The notes under the pieces are model-generated. The model searched no databases and was not told the DNA's origin. It saw only the letters and a list, made by a program, of their open reading frames with translations. A program made the position numbers and the translations under genes. Below are positions 9,097 through 16,243 of a DNA stretch of 64,000 bases, piece by piece. The stretch comes from an uncultured Oscillospiraceae bacterium (GTDB lineage: Bacteria > Bacillota > Clostridia > Oscillospirales > Ruminococcaceae): assembly GCA_900548355.1 (NCBI GenBank), contig URKR01000005.1, positions 62,001-126,000 of the forward strand, written 5' to 3'. How positions within the stretch are numbered: the stretch's first letter is position 1; each line of letters opens with the position of its first letter.

Positions 9097-9183
9097 GCAA
9101 GCAAAGCTAATCCCACTTTTTCATGTGTTCTTCTCCTCCTTTCTCCGGCCCCCGCCTTCCCTCAGGCGGGGGCTACTTTTTTT
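9097..9183 (+). ncRNA. Putative ~87-nt small RNA with an anti-Shine-Dalgarno tract
   Basis: The promoter at 9062-9090 predicts a start near 9097. A perfect 9-bp terminator hairpin (9148-9156 with 9165-9173, 8-base loop) followed by seven T residues ends the transcript at about 9183. Between them is an unstructured pyrimidine tract (9129-9146) containing CCTCCTTTCT (9135-9144). This is the same sequence as the conserved 3' tail of Firmicute 16S rRNA and is complementary to AGAAAGGAGG ribosome-binding sites. An ATG at 9124 opens a 20-codon frame that runs into the terminator, but it has no ribosome-binding site. The RNA is inferred from promoter and terminator only; no known family was recognised. 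Confidence 0.6.
9148..9183 (+). terminator. Intrinsic terminator of the putative small RNA
   Basis: GCCCCCGCC (9148-9156) pairs perfectly with GGCGGGGGC (9165-9173) around an 8-base loop, followed by TAC and seven T residues. Confidence 0.85.
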
Positions 9184-9209
9184 GATAGACAGCGGCGCAG
9201 CTGCTGATT

Positions 9210-9249
9210 AAAAAGATCCTGCCCGATGCTATGCCGGCAGGATCTTTTT
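9210..9249. terminator. Bidirectional terminator
   Basis: A 14-bp perfect inverted repeat (9210-9223 with 9236-9249). AAAAA/TTTTT runs flank a GATCCTGCC/GGCAGGATC core, with a 12-base loop. It insulates the small RNA region from the PadR operon. Confidence 0.85.
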
Positions 9250-9290
9250 GAACAAATTATAAAGCTTTGGAAAACCTATTGCATTTCCCC

Positions 9291-9311
9291 ATATTATATG
9301 TTATATAATAT
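9291..9311. promoter_or_regulatory. Palindromic operator overlapping the padR -10 region
   Basis: ATATTATAT (9291-9299) and ATATAATAT (9303-9311) form a perfect 9-bp inverted repeat with a 3-base spacer. A -10 element TATAAT (9304-9309) lies inside the right arm, with a possible -35 TTGCAT at 9279-9284 (19-bp spacer). The position fits autorepression by the PadR-family protein encoded 59 bases downstream. Confidence 0.65.
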
Positions 9312-9369
9312 ACAACAAGATGCAACATTGCAAGAAACACGGCTTGTCTGTGTTGGAAAGGAGGGCCGC

Positions 9370-9690
9370 ATGACCTTTACCTCCAGCGCGGCGCTGTTGG
9401 ATGCTATTGTGCTGGCGGTTGTCTCACGGGAAAAAAACGGTACCTATGGGTACCGGATTACCCAGCAGGTCAAAGAAGTGCTTGATCTGTCTGAGTCAGC
9501 GCTGTATCCGGCATTGCGCCGGCTGCAAAAAAATGACTTCCTAACCGCCCACGATGAAGTAGTCAACGGCCGGAACCGCCGCTATTACGAACCGACCGCC
9601 AAAGGCCTGCAACAGCTGGATGTCTACCGAGCAGAGTGGAAAGACTACAGCGAAAAAGTGAATCTGTTGTTTGGGGGGAAATCACAATGA
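9370..9690 (+). CDS. PadR-family transcriptional regulator
   Basis: A 106-residue winged-helix protein of the short PadR type (PadR-s2). The HTH region reads GTYGYRITQQVKEVLDLSESALYPALRRLQKNDFL, with the wing at NGRNRRYYEPTAKG. The ATG at 9370 is preceded by GAAAGGAGGG; an in-frame upstream ATG at 9226 lies inside a terminator hairpin and was rejected. The gene overlaps the next one by 4 bases (ATGA). PadR regulators of this type typically repress their own operon with a HAAS-domain membrane protein. The palindrome over the promoter supports that. Confidence 0.93.
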   Translation: MTFTSSAALLDAIVLAVVSREKNGTYGYRITQQVKEVLDLSESALYPALRRLQKNDFLTAHDEVVNGRNRRYYEPTAKGLQQLDVYRAEWKDYSEKVNLLFGGKSQ

Positions 9691-10919
9691 CCAAATATGA
9701 ATACCTTGCCGAGCTCGAGCGGCTGCTTTCCGCTTTGCCGGAACAGGAGCGCCGCGATGCGATGAACTATTATGAGGAATATTTCGTTTCCGCCGGCCCC
9801 GAAAAAGAGGCCGAGGCCATCCATGAATTGGGAACGCCACAGCAGGTTGCCCGCAAAATTTTGGAGGAAGCCGGCGTCAACCCGGGCGACCAGGCAGCTG
9901 GCAACCCGATTTATGCCGCTGCGCAGCCGTCTGGTCGTCGTAAGCTGTCCACGCCGATGATTGTGTTGCTGGTCGTTGTGGCGGTTCTGGTGGTTGTTCC
10001 TATCATTGCTGGTTTGTTGGGAGGCCTGGCGTTTGGCAGCTTTACAGCCCAGACCACCGCGGCGGTTGAAAGCGAGCCGGTTGCCGGTTCCTCGGGTGGT
10101 TCGGCCGAAAGCCTTCCGCAGCCAACGGCCGGCAGCGGCACCGCAGAAACCGCATCCAACGGTACGGTTTCTCTCGGGGCCGATCTGCGCAAACTGGAAA
10201 TAGATATCTATAACGTTGATCTGACTGTCGAAGTCGATCCGGGCGTTGCATGGCCGGTTGTTTCCGCCCCCGAGCTGCCGCAGGACCAGGTGGTTGTGCG
10301 GCGTGAAAGCGATGGGGAGGCCAAGCTCTATCTTGGCAATCGCGATGACCTCAGAAACCAGGGAACCCTGATTCCGGTCCCGGCAACCCTGACCCTGCCG
10401 GCAGACGTATCCACCAAGGATATGGATTTTGAGCTGTATGCAGGCAGTGTTTCAATACCGGATCTTACGTTGCAGGAACTGGATATCAGTGTCAACGCCG
10501 GAGAGGTAACGCTGGGCGCGGTGGAAGCGCAGTCGATCGATATTGAGACCAATGCGGGCTCGGTGGTTGCAACCGCCCTCACGGCGAATGAGGTGGACCT
10601 TGGAACCAACGCAGGATCCATCGAAGTGGAATCGGTCACGGCCGGTTCCGCCGGGATGGAAACCAACGCCGGTGGAATCACGGTTAACCGGCTCGAAGCC
10701 AGCCGTGAAGGGGAATTTGATGTTCGTGCCGGCACCATGCAGGTGGGACTGGCTGGTCAGGAAACCGAGTATAATCTGATTGCGGATATTACCGGCGGCA
10801 GCCTGAATTATGGCGCGCAGACCTATTGGAACACGGAGATTCGCGGCCAGGGCACTGGAATGATAACGCTCGAAATCGACGTAACGGCCGGCGATGCAAC
10901 GTTCAGTTTTGTCGGATGA
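9687..10919 (+). CDS. HAAS (DUF1700) domain membrane protein with DUF4097 beta-helical domain
   Basis: A 410-residue protein. Residues 1-65 are a HAAS domain (MTKYEYLAELERLLSALPEQ, YYEEYF, AIHELGTPQQVARKILEEA). A transmembrane helix spans residues 91-118, followed by a Ser/Ala/Gly/Thr-rich linker. From about residue 165 to the end is a DUF4097-type domain with repeats containing TNAGS or TNAGG (ETNAGSVVATAL, GTNAGSIEVESV, ETNAGGITVNRL), suggesting a right-handed beta-helix outside the cell. The start was placed at 9687 because it overlaps the padR stop, giving a coupled pair. Such pairs are common in Firmicutes and thought to sense the membrane or envelope; the precise role is unknown. Confidence 0.9.
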   Translation: MTKYEYLAELERLLSALPEQERRDAMNYYEEYFVSAGPEKEAEAIHELGTPQQVARKILEEAGVNPGDQAAGNPIYAAAQPSGRRKLSTPMIVLLVVVAVLVVVPIIAGLLGGLAFGSFTAQTTAAVESEPVAGSSGGSAESLPQPTAGSGTAETASNGTVSLGADLRKLEIDIYNVDLTVEVDPGVAWPVVSAPELPQDQVVVRRESDGEAKLYLGNRDDLRNQGTLIPVPATLTLPADVSTKDMDFELYAGSVSIPDLTLQELDISVNAGEVTLGAVEAQSIDIETNAGSVVATALTANEVDLGTNAGSIEVESVTAGSAGMETNAGGITVNRLEASREGEFDVRAGTMQVGLAGQETEYNLIADITGGSLNYGAQTYWNTEIRGQGTGMITLEIDVTAGDATFSFVG

Positions 10920-10944
10920 GCACGGAATGGATTGCGATCTTGTA

Positions 10945-10992
10945 TAAAAAAGCGAGGATGGTCCTCTAACGCGGGGGCCATCCTCGTTTTTT
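10945..10992 (+). terminator. Intrinsic terminator after the PadR operon
   Basis: CGAGGATGG (10953-10961) pairs with CCATCCTCG (10978-10986), flanked by A6 and T6 runs; it can work in both directions. Confidence 0.8.
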
Positions 10993-11176
10993 GGTTGGCG
11001 GTGAACAGCCATGAAGTGATAGGGCGAAGGAGTGCAGGATTGCCTGTGCACCGCTTTGGCAGTTGCCGCAAAAGAAGGTGCACTTTTTGATTGTGTGCTA
11101 TGCCTATTTCGCAGAGGGCCCGCATATAGATGCAACGAAAACCCGCAGAGTTACATTGCATGGAGGGAGGACCTGC

Positions 11177-12730
11177 ATGATGGAGTTGAAGGTGGAAAAC
11201 AACACGCTGGCCGCCTATGGCGGCCGGTGGGAAACACGGCTGGAACTGCCGGTAGAAACCGAAATACTGATCCCGGATTATCTGCCCGCGGTGTTTAAGA
11301 TCGTCAAGTGTATGATTGAACCGGTTGTTTTGCACAATGCGGTGGCCGGGGCCCGCTGGCAAGGGGATGGATATCTGCGCTGTACGGTGCTTTATCAATC
11401 CGATGAAGCCGGCGCGCGGCTGTGGCGCACCGAACAGAAATTTTCCTTTGAAAAAACGGCCGAGCTACCCGCCGGCCGGTATGCAGCCGGGCCTGCCCAG
11501 ATCTGGGGTGAAGTGGAATACTGCAACTGCCGCGCGATTAGTGAGCACCGAATTGATCTGCGCGGGGCCTATACGCTCTGTGTCGCAGCGCTGGTAGTTC
11601 AGGAGCATGAACTGCCGGCAGCCTTGTCTGACTGCGGTATTGAACAGCGGCCGCTGACGCTGTCTGGTGTGGTGCTGTCGGCTGCGTCCGAAAAAACTTA
11701 CACGGCGCAGGCAAGTTTTCCGCTCCCCGGCGCAGGGGAGGCAATTCTGTCGATGGGAGGCTGCTTTATACCGCAGGGGGTAACGGTGCAAAACGGACAG
11801 ATCAGCTGCCAGGGGATCTTGCGGCTTGAGATTGTCTGGCGCGGCGAAGGGGAGGAGACTTTTACGGTAAGGCAAAAAGAGCAGCCGGTCCAGCTGACAA
11901 TGGATGTGGAAGGGGCTGCCGAAGGGGATGACTGCACCTGTTGGGGAGAGGTGCTTTCCGCCAGCCTGGCCGCACCGGAAGGCAATGAAACGGACCCGAC
12001 AATGACGGCTACCTGGATGCTGCACGCCGAGCTTTGGCGCCCGGTTGCCTGCAGCGCCATTGCGGACGCGTATTCGACGCTGTGTGAGACAACGGTGACC
12101 ACTGTGGATTGTCAACTGCTGCACAAGCAGGCTGCGCTGGACCTGACGGTGCCGGTCGTGGTGGAAGACGAGCTGCCCGACCCTGACCTGGTTGTGTATG
12201 GCTGCTTTGTAACACTCGGCGCTGTCGGGGCCACCCGCTGTGAAGCTGCCGGCGCACCGCCAGCCACCGGGCTGGTCGGCAAAGGTGTGGCGCATCTGCT
12301 ATGCGCTGACGGCCGCGGCGAGATGGCCTGCTACGACAAGCCGTTCAGCTATCAGCTTCCGGAAACCTGGCCCGGGGAACCCGGTGTCTTTTTGCCGCGG
12401 GTGGGGGTTCATGTGAGCCAGGTAAATTCCGGACGCAACGGAACCAAGATGCGCGTGGATCTGGAGGTGGCGGTTCACGGGCTGCTCCTGCAGGTGCAGA
12501 GCTGCCCGGTCGTGTCGGATGTGGCGCTGGGGGAAGAGTTTACCGATAAGGCGGAAGGCCCGGCGCTTTATCTCTATTATGCCCGTGCAGGCGAACGCTT
12601 GTTCGACATTGCAAAGCGTTACCATGCCCGTGCCGGAGACCTGCTTGCCGCAAACAAACTGAACACCGAGGACGAGGCCCCGCAGACCACAGCCGAACCC
12701 GTCTGCCTGTTGGTTCCGGCCGCGCTTTAA
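11177..12730 (+). CDS. sipL: SipL-like spore morphogenesis protein (SPOCS/DUF3794 and LysM domains)
   Basis: A 517-residue protein. The bulk consists of SPOCS/DUF3794-type beta-rich units (for example PVETEILIPDYLPAVFKIVKCMIEPVV near the N-terminus). It ends with a LysM domain around residues 470-515 (YYARAGERLFDIAKRYHARAGDLLAANKL). This is the architecture of SipL, the clostridial partner that tethers SpoIVA to the forespore surface. The next gene, 17 bases downstream, is spoIVA, which strongly supports the call. The start at 11177 was chosen because of the GGAGGGAGG ribosome-binding site; an upstream in-frame ATG at 11063 lacks one. Expression is expected under sigma E in the mother cell, but no clear sigma-E promoter was identified. 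Confidence 0.88.
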   Translation: MMELKVENNTLAAYGGRWETRLELPVETEILIPDYLPAVFKIVKCMIEPVVLHNAVAGARWQGDGYLRCTVLYQSDEAGARLWRTEQKFSFEKTAELPAGRYAAGPAQIWGEVEYCNCRAISEHRIDLRGAYTLCVAALVVQEHELPAALSDCGIEQRPLTLSGVVLSAASEKTYTAQASFPLPGAGEAILSMGGCFIPQGVTVQNGQISCQGILRLEIVWRGEGEETFTVRQKEQPVQLTMDVEGAAEGDDCTCWGEVLSASLAAPEGNETDPTMTATWMLHAELWRPVACSAIADAYSTLCETTVTTVDCQLLHKQAALDLTVPVVVEDELPDPDLVVYGCFVTLGAVGATRCEAAGAPPATGLVGKGVAHLLCADGRGEMACYDKPFSYQLPETWPGEPGVFLPRVGVHVSQVNSGRNGTKMRVDLEVAVHGLLLQVQSCPVVSDVALGEEFTDKAEGPALYLYYARAGERLFDIAKRYHARAGDLLAANKLNTEDEAPQTTAEPVCLLVPAAL

Positions 12731-12747
12731 GAAAGGGGAGAGACGCC

Positions 12748-14220
12748 TTGACCCAGGAACAAATTTATCAAACCATTGCCAAGCGCACGGGCGGTGATAT
12801 TTATATCGGCGTTGTGGGACCGGTGCGCAGCGGAAAAAGCAGCTTTATCAAGCGGTTCGCCGAACTGATGCTGCTGCCTCATATCCAAAGTGAAGCGCTG
12901 CGCAGCCGCGCCAACGATGAACTGCCGCAATCGGCGGCCGGGCGCACCATCATGACAACCGAGCCCAAGTTTATACCGGAGCAGGCTGTCGAAATCGAGC
13001 TCAAGGGGGGCGGGCATTTCCGCGCACGGCTCATTGACTGTGTCGGCTATATGGTGGAGGGGGCGCTGGGCCATGAGGAAGACGGTGCGCCGCGCCTTGT
13101 CAAAAGCCCCTGGTACGATAAGGCCGTGCCGTTTGACCTTGCGGCCGAAACAGGCACTCGCCGCGTGATACGAGAGCACGCTACAATCGGCCTGGTGATG
13201 ACGACAGATGGCTCGATTGCCGACCTGCCGCGAGAGGCGTACCTTGATGCCGAACATCGCATCATCGATGAACTTGAGCAGATCGGCAAGCCCTATCTGA
13301 TCCTTTTGAACTGTACCGAGCCCCACAGCGAGGCCAGCCGGACGCTGGCGGCCCGGATGCAGGAAGGGTATGGCCGCCCGGTCGTACCGATCAACTGCCT
13401 GGAACTGACAGCCGCCCAACTGGATGAGATCCTGCAAAAATTGTTATACGAATTTCCCGTGCAGGAGATGGCAATCCAGATGTCTGCCTGGGTGCCGATG
13501 CTGGAGCCGGGCCACTGGCTGCAAAGCGCCATCTATGAAGCGCTGCTGGCTTATGCGACCCGCGTGCAGAAGATGGGGGATGTGCGCGCCCAGCTGCCGC
13601 TTGACTGCGAGTATGTGACAGGTACGGCCCTGACCGGTATGGATCTGGCAACCGGCAGCGCCCAGCTGCGGGTGAGCCTGGCGCCGGCAATGTTTTACAA
13701 AATCCTTGGTGAGCAGACCGGCCTGGATATTGTGGACGAAGCGAGCCTGCTGCCCTGTGTGGTGGAGCTGGCCCGCGCCAAGCGTGCCTATGAAAAAATC
13801 CAGGGCGCCCTGGCCCAGGTGGATGCGACCGGGTACGGTATTGTGATGCCGGGGCTGGAGGAACTCAAACTGGAAGAACCCGAGATTGTTCGCCAGGGCG
13901 GACAATATGGTGTGCGGCTTTCGGCAAGCGCGCCTTCACTGCATATCATGCGGGCAACCATTCATACCGAGCTTTCCCCCACCGTCGGCAGTGAAGAACA
14001 GGGGGAGGAACTGATCCGTGACCTGCTCAAAGATTTTGAGAACGACCCGGGTAAACTGTGGAGCACCAATATATTTGGCAAAAGCTTGAATGAACTTGTC
14101 AACGAAGGCTTGCAGGCCAAACTGCTGCATATGCCGCAGGCAGCCCGCAACCGGCTGCAGGTGACGCTGGAGCGCATCATTAACGAAGGATGTGACGGAT
14201 TGATTTGCATTTTGCTGTGA
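12748..14220 (+). CDS. spoIVA: Stage IV sporulation protein A (SpoIVA)
   Basis: A 490-residue cytoskeletal ATPase that polymerises on the outer forespore membrane as the base of the coat. The N-terminus matches the family closely (EQIYQTIAKRTGGDIYIGVVGPVRSGKSSFIKRFAELMLLP), with Walker A at residues 24-32. A switch-like region TTEPKFIPEQAVEI and the C-terminal domain (LWSTNIFGKSLNELVNEGLQAKL) are present. Length matches the usual ~492 residues. The start codon is TTG, preceded by GAAAGGGGAG. It is adjacent to sipL, whose product recruits it through the LysM domain in clostridia. Confidence 0.97.
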   Translation: MTQEQIYQTIAKRTGGDIYIGVVGPVRSGKSSFIKRFAELMLLPHIQSEALRSRANDELPQSAAGRTIMTTEPKFIPEQAVEIELKGGGHFRARLIDCVGYMVEGALGHEEDGAPRLVKSPWYDKAVPFDLAAETGTRRVIREHATIGLVMTTDGSIADLPREAYLDAEHRIIDELEQIGKPYLILLNCTEPHSEASRTLAARMQEGYGRPVVPINCLELTAAQLDEILQKLLYEFPVQEMAIQMSAWVPMLEPGHWLQSAIYEALLAYATRVQKMGDVRAQLPLDCEYVTGTALTGMDLATGSAQLRVSLAPAMFYKILGEQTGLDIVDEASLLPCVVELARAKRAYEKIQGALAQVDATGYGIVMPGLEELKLEEPEIVRQGGQYGVRLSASAPSLHIMRATIHTELSPTVGSEEQGEELIRDLLKDFENDPGKLWSTNIFGKSLNELVNEGLQAKLLHMPQAARNRLQVTLERIINEGCDGLICILL

Positions 14221-14234
14221 AAGGAGGAACGAAG

Positions 14235-14453
14235 ATGCGCCCCACGGTTTGGCCTGACCGCACGGCCCGCAGGCGTCGCCGCGCAAGGGCGGCCGCCGAG
14301 GAAGCGCTGCGGGAGACTTATCGGGCATTGCGCGCCAATGACCACGCCTTTCAAACCGCCCAGGATCGGTTTGTGATCGAACAGCTGATCTTTGAACATG
14401 CGGCGCTGGAATGCCGCTGCCGGGCGCTGTTGCGTGAACTCAGGGGGAGGTGA
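14235..14453 (+). CDS. YaaL-like small protein (DUF2508-type)
   Basis: A 72-residue, very basic then helical protein: the N-terminus is rich in arginine (DRTARRRRRARAA) and the rest looks like an amphipathic helix pair. The ATG at 14235 follows AAGGAGG. It lies directly upstream of bofA, as yaaL (DUF2508) does in Bacillus. Length and helical character fit that family. The assignment rests mainly on context and size; the function of YaaL is unknown. It could also be an unrelated small sporulation protein. Confidence 0.6.
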   Translation: MRPTVWPDRTARRRRRARAAAEEALRETYRALRANDHAFQTAQDRFVIEQLIFEHAALECRCRALLRELRGR

Positions 14454-14459
14454 AGCGGT

Positions 14460-14711
14460 ATGCCTCCGGTTTGGACAGCGGTTGGCGTCTGTTGCCTGGT
14501 CATTGTGCTGCGTGCGGCCGCCGCGCAGCGGCACACGGTGCGTGCCTTGCTGACAAGCGCGTTGTGTGGGGCTGCCGGGCTTGCGGCGGTTTCCCTGCTG
14601 ACGCCCTGGACCGGTGTGCGCCTGCCGGTGAATGCTTTTACCGGCGGTGTGGCGGCGGTGCTGGGGCTGCCCGGCGTTATTCTTATGCTGTTGCTGCCCT
14701 GCTTTTTGTAA
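14460..14711 (+). CDS. bofA: Pro-sigma-K processing inhibitor BofA family protein
   Basis: An 83-residue, almost entirely hydrophobic protein with two membrane segments (about residues 5-20 and 55-83). The C-terminal half, GVRLPVNAFTGGVAAVLGLPGVILMLLL, matches the BofA signature of PVN...LG-PG. In Bacillus, BofA sits in the outer forespore membrane with SpoIVFA and inhibits the SpoIVFB protease that activates sigma K. Many clostridia keep the gene without a canonical SpoIVFB circuit, so its role here is uncertain. It starts 6 bases after the YaaL-like stop and ends the sporulation block. Confidence 0.85.
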   Translation: MPPVWTAVGVCCLVIVLRAAAAQRHTVRALLTSALCGAAGLAAVSLLTPWTGVRLPVNAFTGGVAAVLGLPGVILMLLLPCFL

Positions 14712-14733
14712 CGCGCTGTTTATGATTCTGCAG

Positions 14734-14775
14734 AAAAAAGCCCGCACCCCCTGTTTTGAGGTGCGGGCCTTTTTT
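14734..14775. terminator. Bidirectional terminator between bofA and rnpB
   Basis: A 15-bp arm (14734-14748) pairs with 14760-14775. The GCCCGCACC/GGTGCGGGC core has A6 on the left and T6-7 on the right, serving the convergent bofA and rnpB transcripts. Confidence 0.88.
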
Positions 14776-14780
14776 GCAAA

Positions 14781-15165
14781 GAAACGACTGGACCGTAAGC
14801 CGGGTTCTGTACTAAACGACGATCTATCTTGACCTTGCGTTGCCGCAAGGCTCCGCGCGCGGGCCGCAGGGGTCCGCAGCGCATGCCATCTCCGGGACGT
14901 GCGAGGCTTCCACATATGTCCCATACGGATGTTGCTTCTGACAGGGTTTACATAGCCGCAAAGTCGCCAGTGCGCTGGTGAGCTCTTACCTCGCCTTTCC
15001 ATCCTTACCGCCTCAATGGGCGGCGGTTTCTTTCTGTTGCACTTTCCCTGGGGTCACCCCCGGCTGCCGTTAGCAGTTGCCATGCCTCTGAGAAGCCCGG
15101 ACTTTCCTCAGGGCGGTCGCTGTTGCCATCGCCGCCCCGCCGCCGTATGTTCCACTCGTTTACGC
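14781..15165 (-). ncRNA. rnpB: RNase P RNA, class A
   Basis: Read on the minus strand, the RNA contains GAGGAAAGTCCGGGCT (conserved region I), the ACAGAAA element, AAAGGCGAGGTAAGAGCTCACC and the 3' segment AGAACCCGGCTTACGG. These are hallmarks of bacterial RNase P RNA. The 5' end (AAACGAGTGGA, near 15151-15162) can pair with the 3' end (TCCAGTCGTTT, near 14782-14792) to form helix P1, which fixes the ends at about 15165 and 14781. Its length of about 385 nt is consistent with type A. It is the ribozyme that removes tRNA 5' leaders. A promoter and a terminator flank it. Confidence 0.96.
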
Positions 15166-15170
15166 ACTAA

Positions 15171-15199
15171 TTTATACCACATCTATGAAATTTTGGCAA
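15171..15199 (-). promoter_or_regulatory. Promoter of rnpB
   Basis: On the minus strand: TTGCCA (15194-15199), a 17-bp spacer, TATAAA (15171-15176). The predicted start agrees with the RNA 5' end derived from the P1 pairing. Confidence 0.85.
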
Positions 15200-15204
15200 G
15201 CCCT

Positions 15205-15233
15205 TTGCAAGGAATGCTGCTTTATGCTATAAT
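15205..15233 (+). promoter_or_regulatory. Promoter of the pseudouridine synthase operon
   Basis: TTGCAA (15205-15210), a 17-bp spacer and TATAAT (15228-15233). It is back to back with the rnpB promoter, with only 5 bp between the -35 boxes. A start near 15240 places the ATG at 15245 too close to the transcript end, favouring TTG at 15269 as translation start. Confidence 0.82.
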
Positions 15234-15268
15234 AACAACCGTATATGTGTGGGAAAGGGGTGTGCGTT

Positions 15269-16243
15269 TTGCCGTGGCTGCGCTTCTCGGTGCCGGCGTC
15301 GGCAGACGGCCAGCGCCTTGGCGTGTTTTTGCGCACGCGGGGGGTGAGTGCCTCCTGCATCAAAGCGGTCAAGCACCAGGGCAATGGCTTTTTTGCTGAT
15401 GATGCCCCCCTGCACACCGACCAGCCGGTTCATGCCGGGCAATGCGTTGCCTTTGCACTGCCGCCGGAGCCGCCCACTTCGGTTGAACCCCAGCCTGTCC
15501 CGTTTGAGACGGTGTATGAGGATGACTTCGCCGCTGTGGTAGATAAGCCCGCCGGTCTTGCCGTGCACCCCACTCTCAATTATCCTGACGCCACGCTTGC
15601 GAACGGGTGGCTGTACCGCCTTGCCGGGCAAGGCCGCACCGGCGTGTTTCGCCCGGTGAACCGGCTGGATAAAAACACAAGCGGGCTGGTGCTGCTGGCA
15701 CAAAACGCGTTTGCCGCGCCGCTATTGGCCGCATCGGCTGCAAAATGCTATCTGGCCCTGGCTGAGGGGAATATCGAACCCGGTCCGCATACGGTGGATG
15801 CGCCGATTGCGCGCCGCGGCGATACAATTATCGGCCGGTGTGTGCGTCAGGACGGCAAGCCCAGCCTCACAAAGCTGTGGGTATTGGCCTCTGCCGGCGG
15901 CCACACGTTGATTGCCTGCCGCCCCGTGACGGGCCGAACCCATCAGATTCGGGTCCATATGGCATACCTGGGCCATCCGCTGGCTGGGGACACCCTGTAC
16001 GGTGGCCATACAGCACTGATACAGCGCCATGCCTTGCACTGTGCGATTCTTACTTTTCATGATCCGGTCACATCGGCGCCTCGCTGGTTTACCAGCCCGG
16101 CGCCGGGGGATCTGCATACCGCGCTGTGCAGCTGCGGGCTGCCTTCTGGTGCAGAGCTGTTCAAGCTTCTCAAAGCACTGCCGGCGGAATTTTCCCTTGG
16201 CATGGAAACACGCGCAGACGGCGTGGAAAGGAGCACCCTTTGA
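15269..16243 (+). CDS. RluA-family pseudouridine synthase
   Basis: A 324-residue protein with the RluA catalytic motif PVNRLDKNTSGLVLLAQN (catalytic Asp near residue 134) and the downstream motif RPVTGRTHQIRVHMAYLGHPLAGDTLYG. The N-terminal part looks like an S4-type RNA-binding region (QRLGVFLRTRGVSASCIKAVKHQGNGFFADD). It would convert specific uridines in rRNA or tRNA to pseudouridine. The TTG at 15269 has GGGAAAGGGG 8 bases upstream and was preferred over ATG 15245 because the promoter leaves only about 5 nt before that ATG. The stop overlaps the TTG of the next gene, so the two are coupled. The exact RNA target is unknown. Confidence 0.92.
   Translation: MPWLRFSVPASADGQRLGVFLRTRGVSASCIKAVKHQGNGFFADDAPLHTDQPVHAGQCVAFALPPEPPTSVEPQPVPFETVYEDDFAAVVDKPAGLAVHPTLNYPDATLANGWLYRLAGQGRTGVFRPVNRLDKNTSGLVLLAQNAFAAPLLAASAAKCYLALAEGNIEPGPHTVDAPIARRGDTIIGRCVRQDGKPSLTKLWVLASAGGHTLIACRPVTGRTHQIRVHMAYLGHPLAGDTLYGGHTALIQRHALHCAILTFHDPVTSAPRWFTSPAPGDLHTALCSCGLPSGAELFKLLKALPAEFSLGMETRADGVERSTL

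Noticed and set aside
9124..9185. 20-codon ORF inside the putative small RNA
   Set aside because: No ribosome-binding site, and its second half is the terminator stem and T tract.
9226..9369. Upstream start for the PadR gene
   Set aside because: The ATG lies in a terminator loop upstream of the likely promoter; the conserved PadR sequence starts at 9370 with an excellent ribosome-binding site.
14781..15165. Plus-strand and minus-strand ORFs over rnpB
   Set aside because: The region matches RNase P RNA core elements on the minus strand; overlapping frames are incidental.
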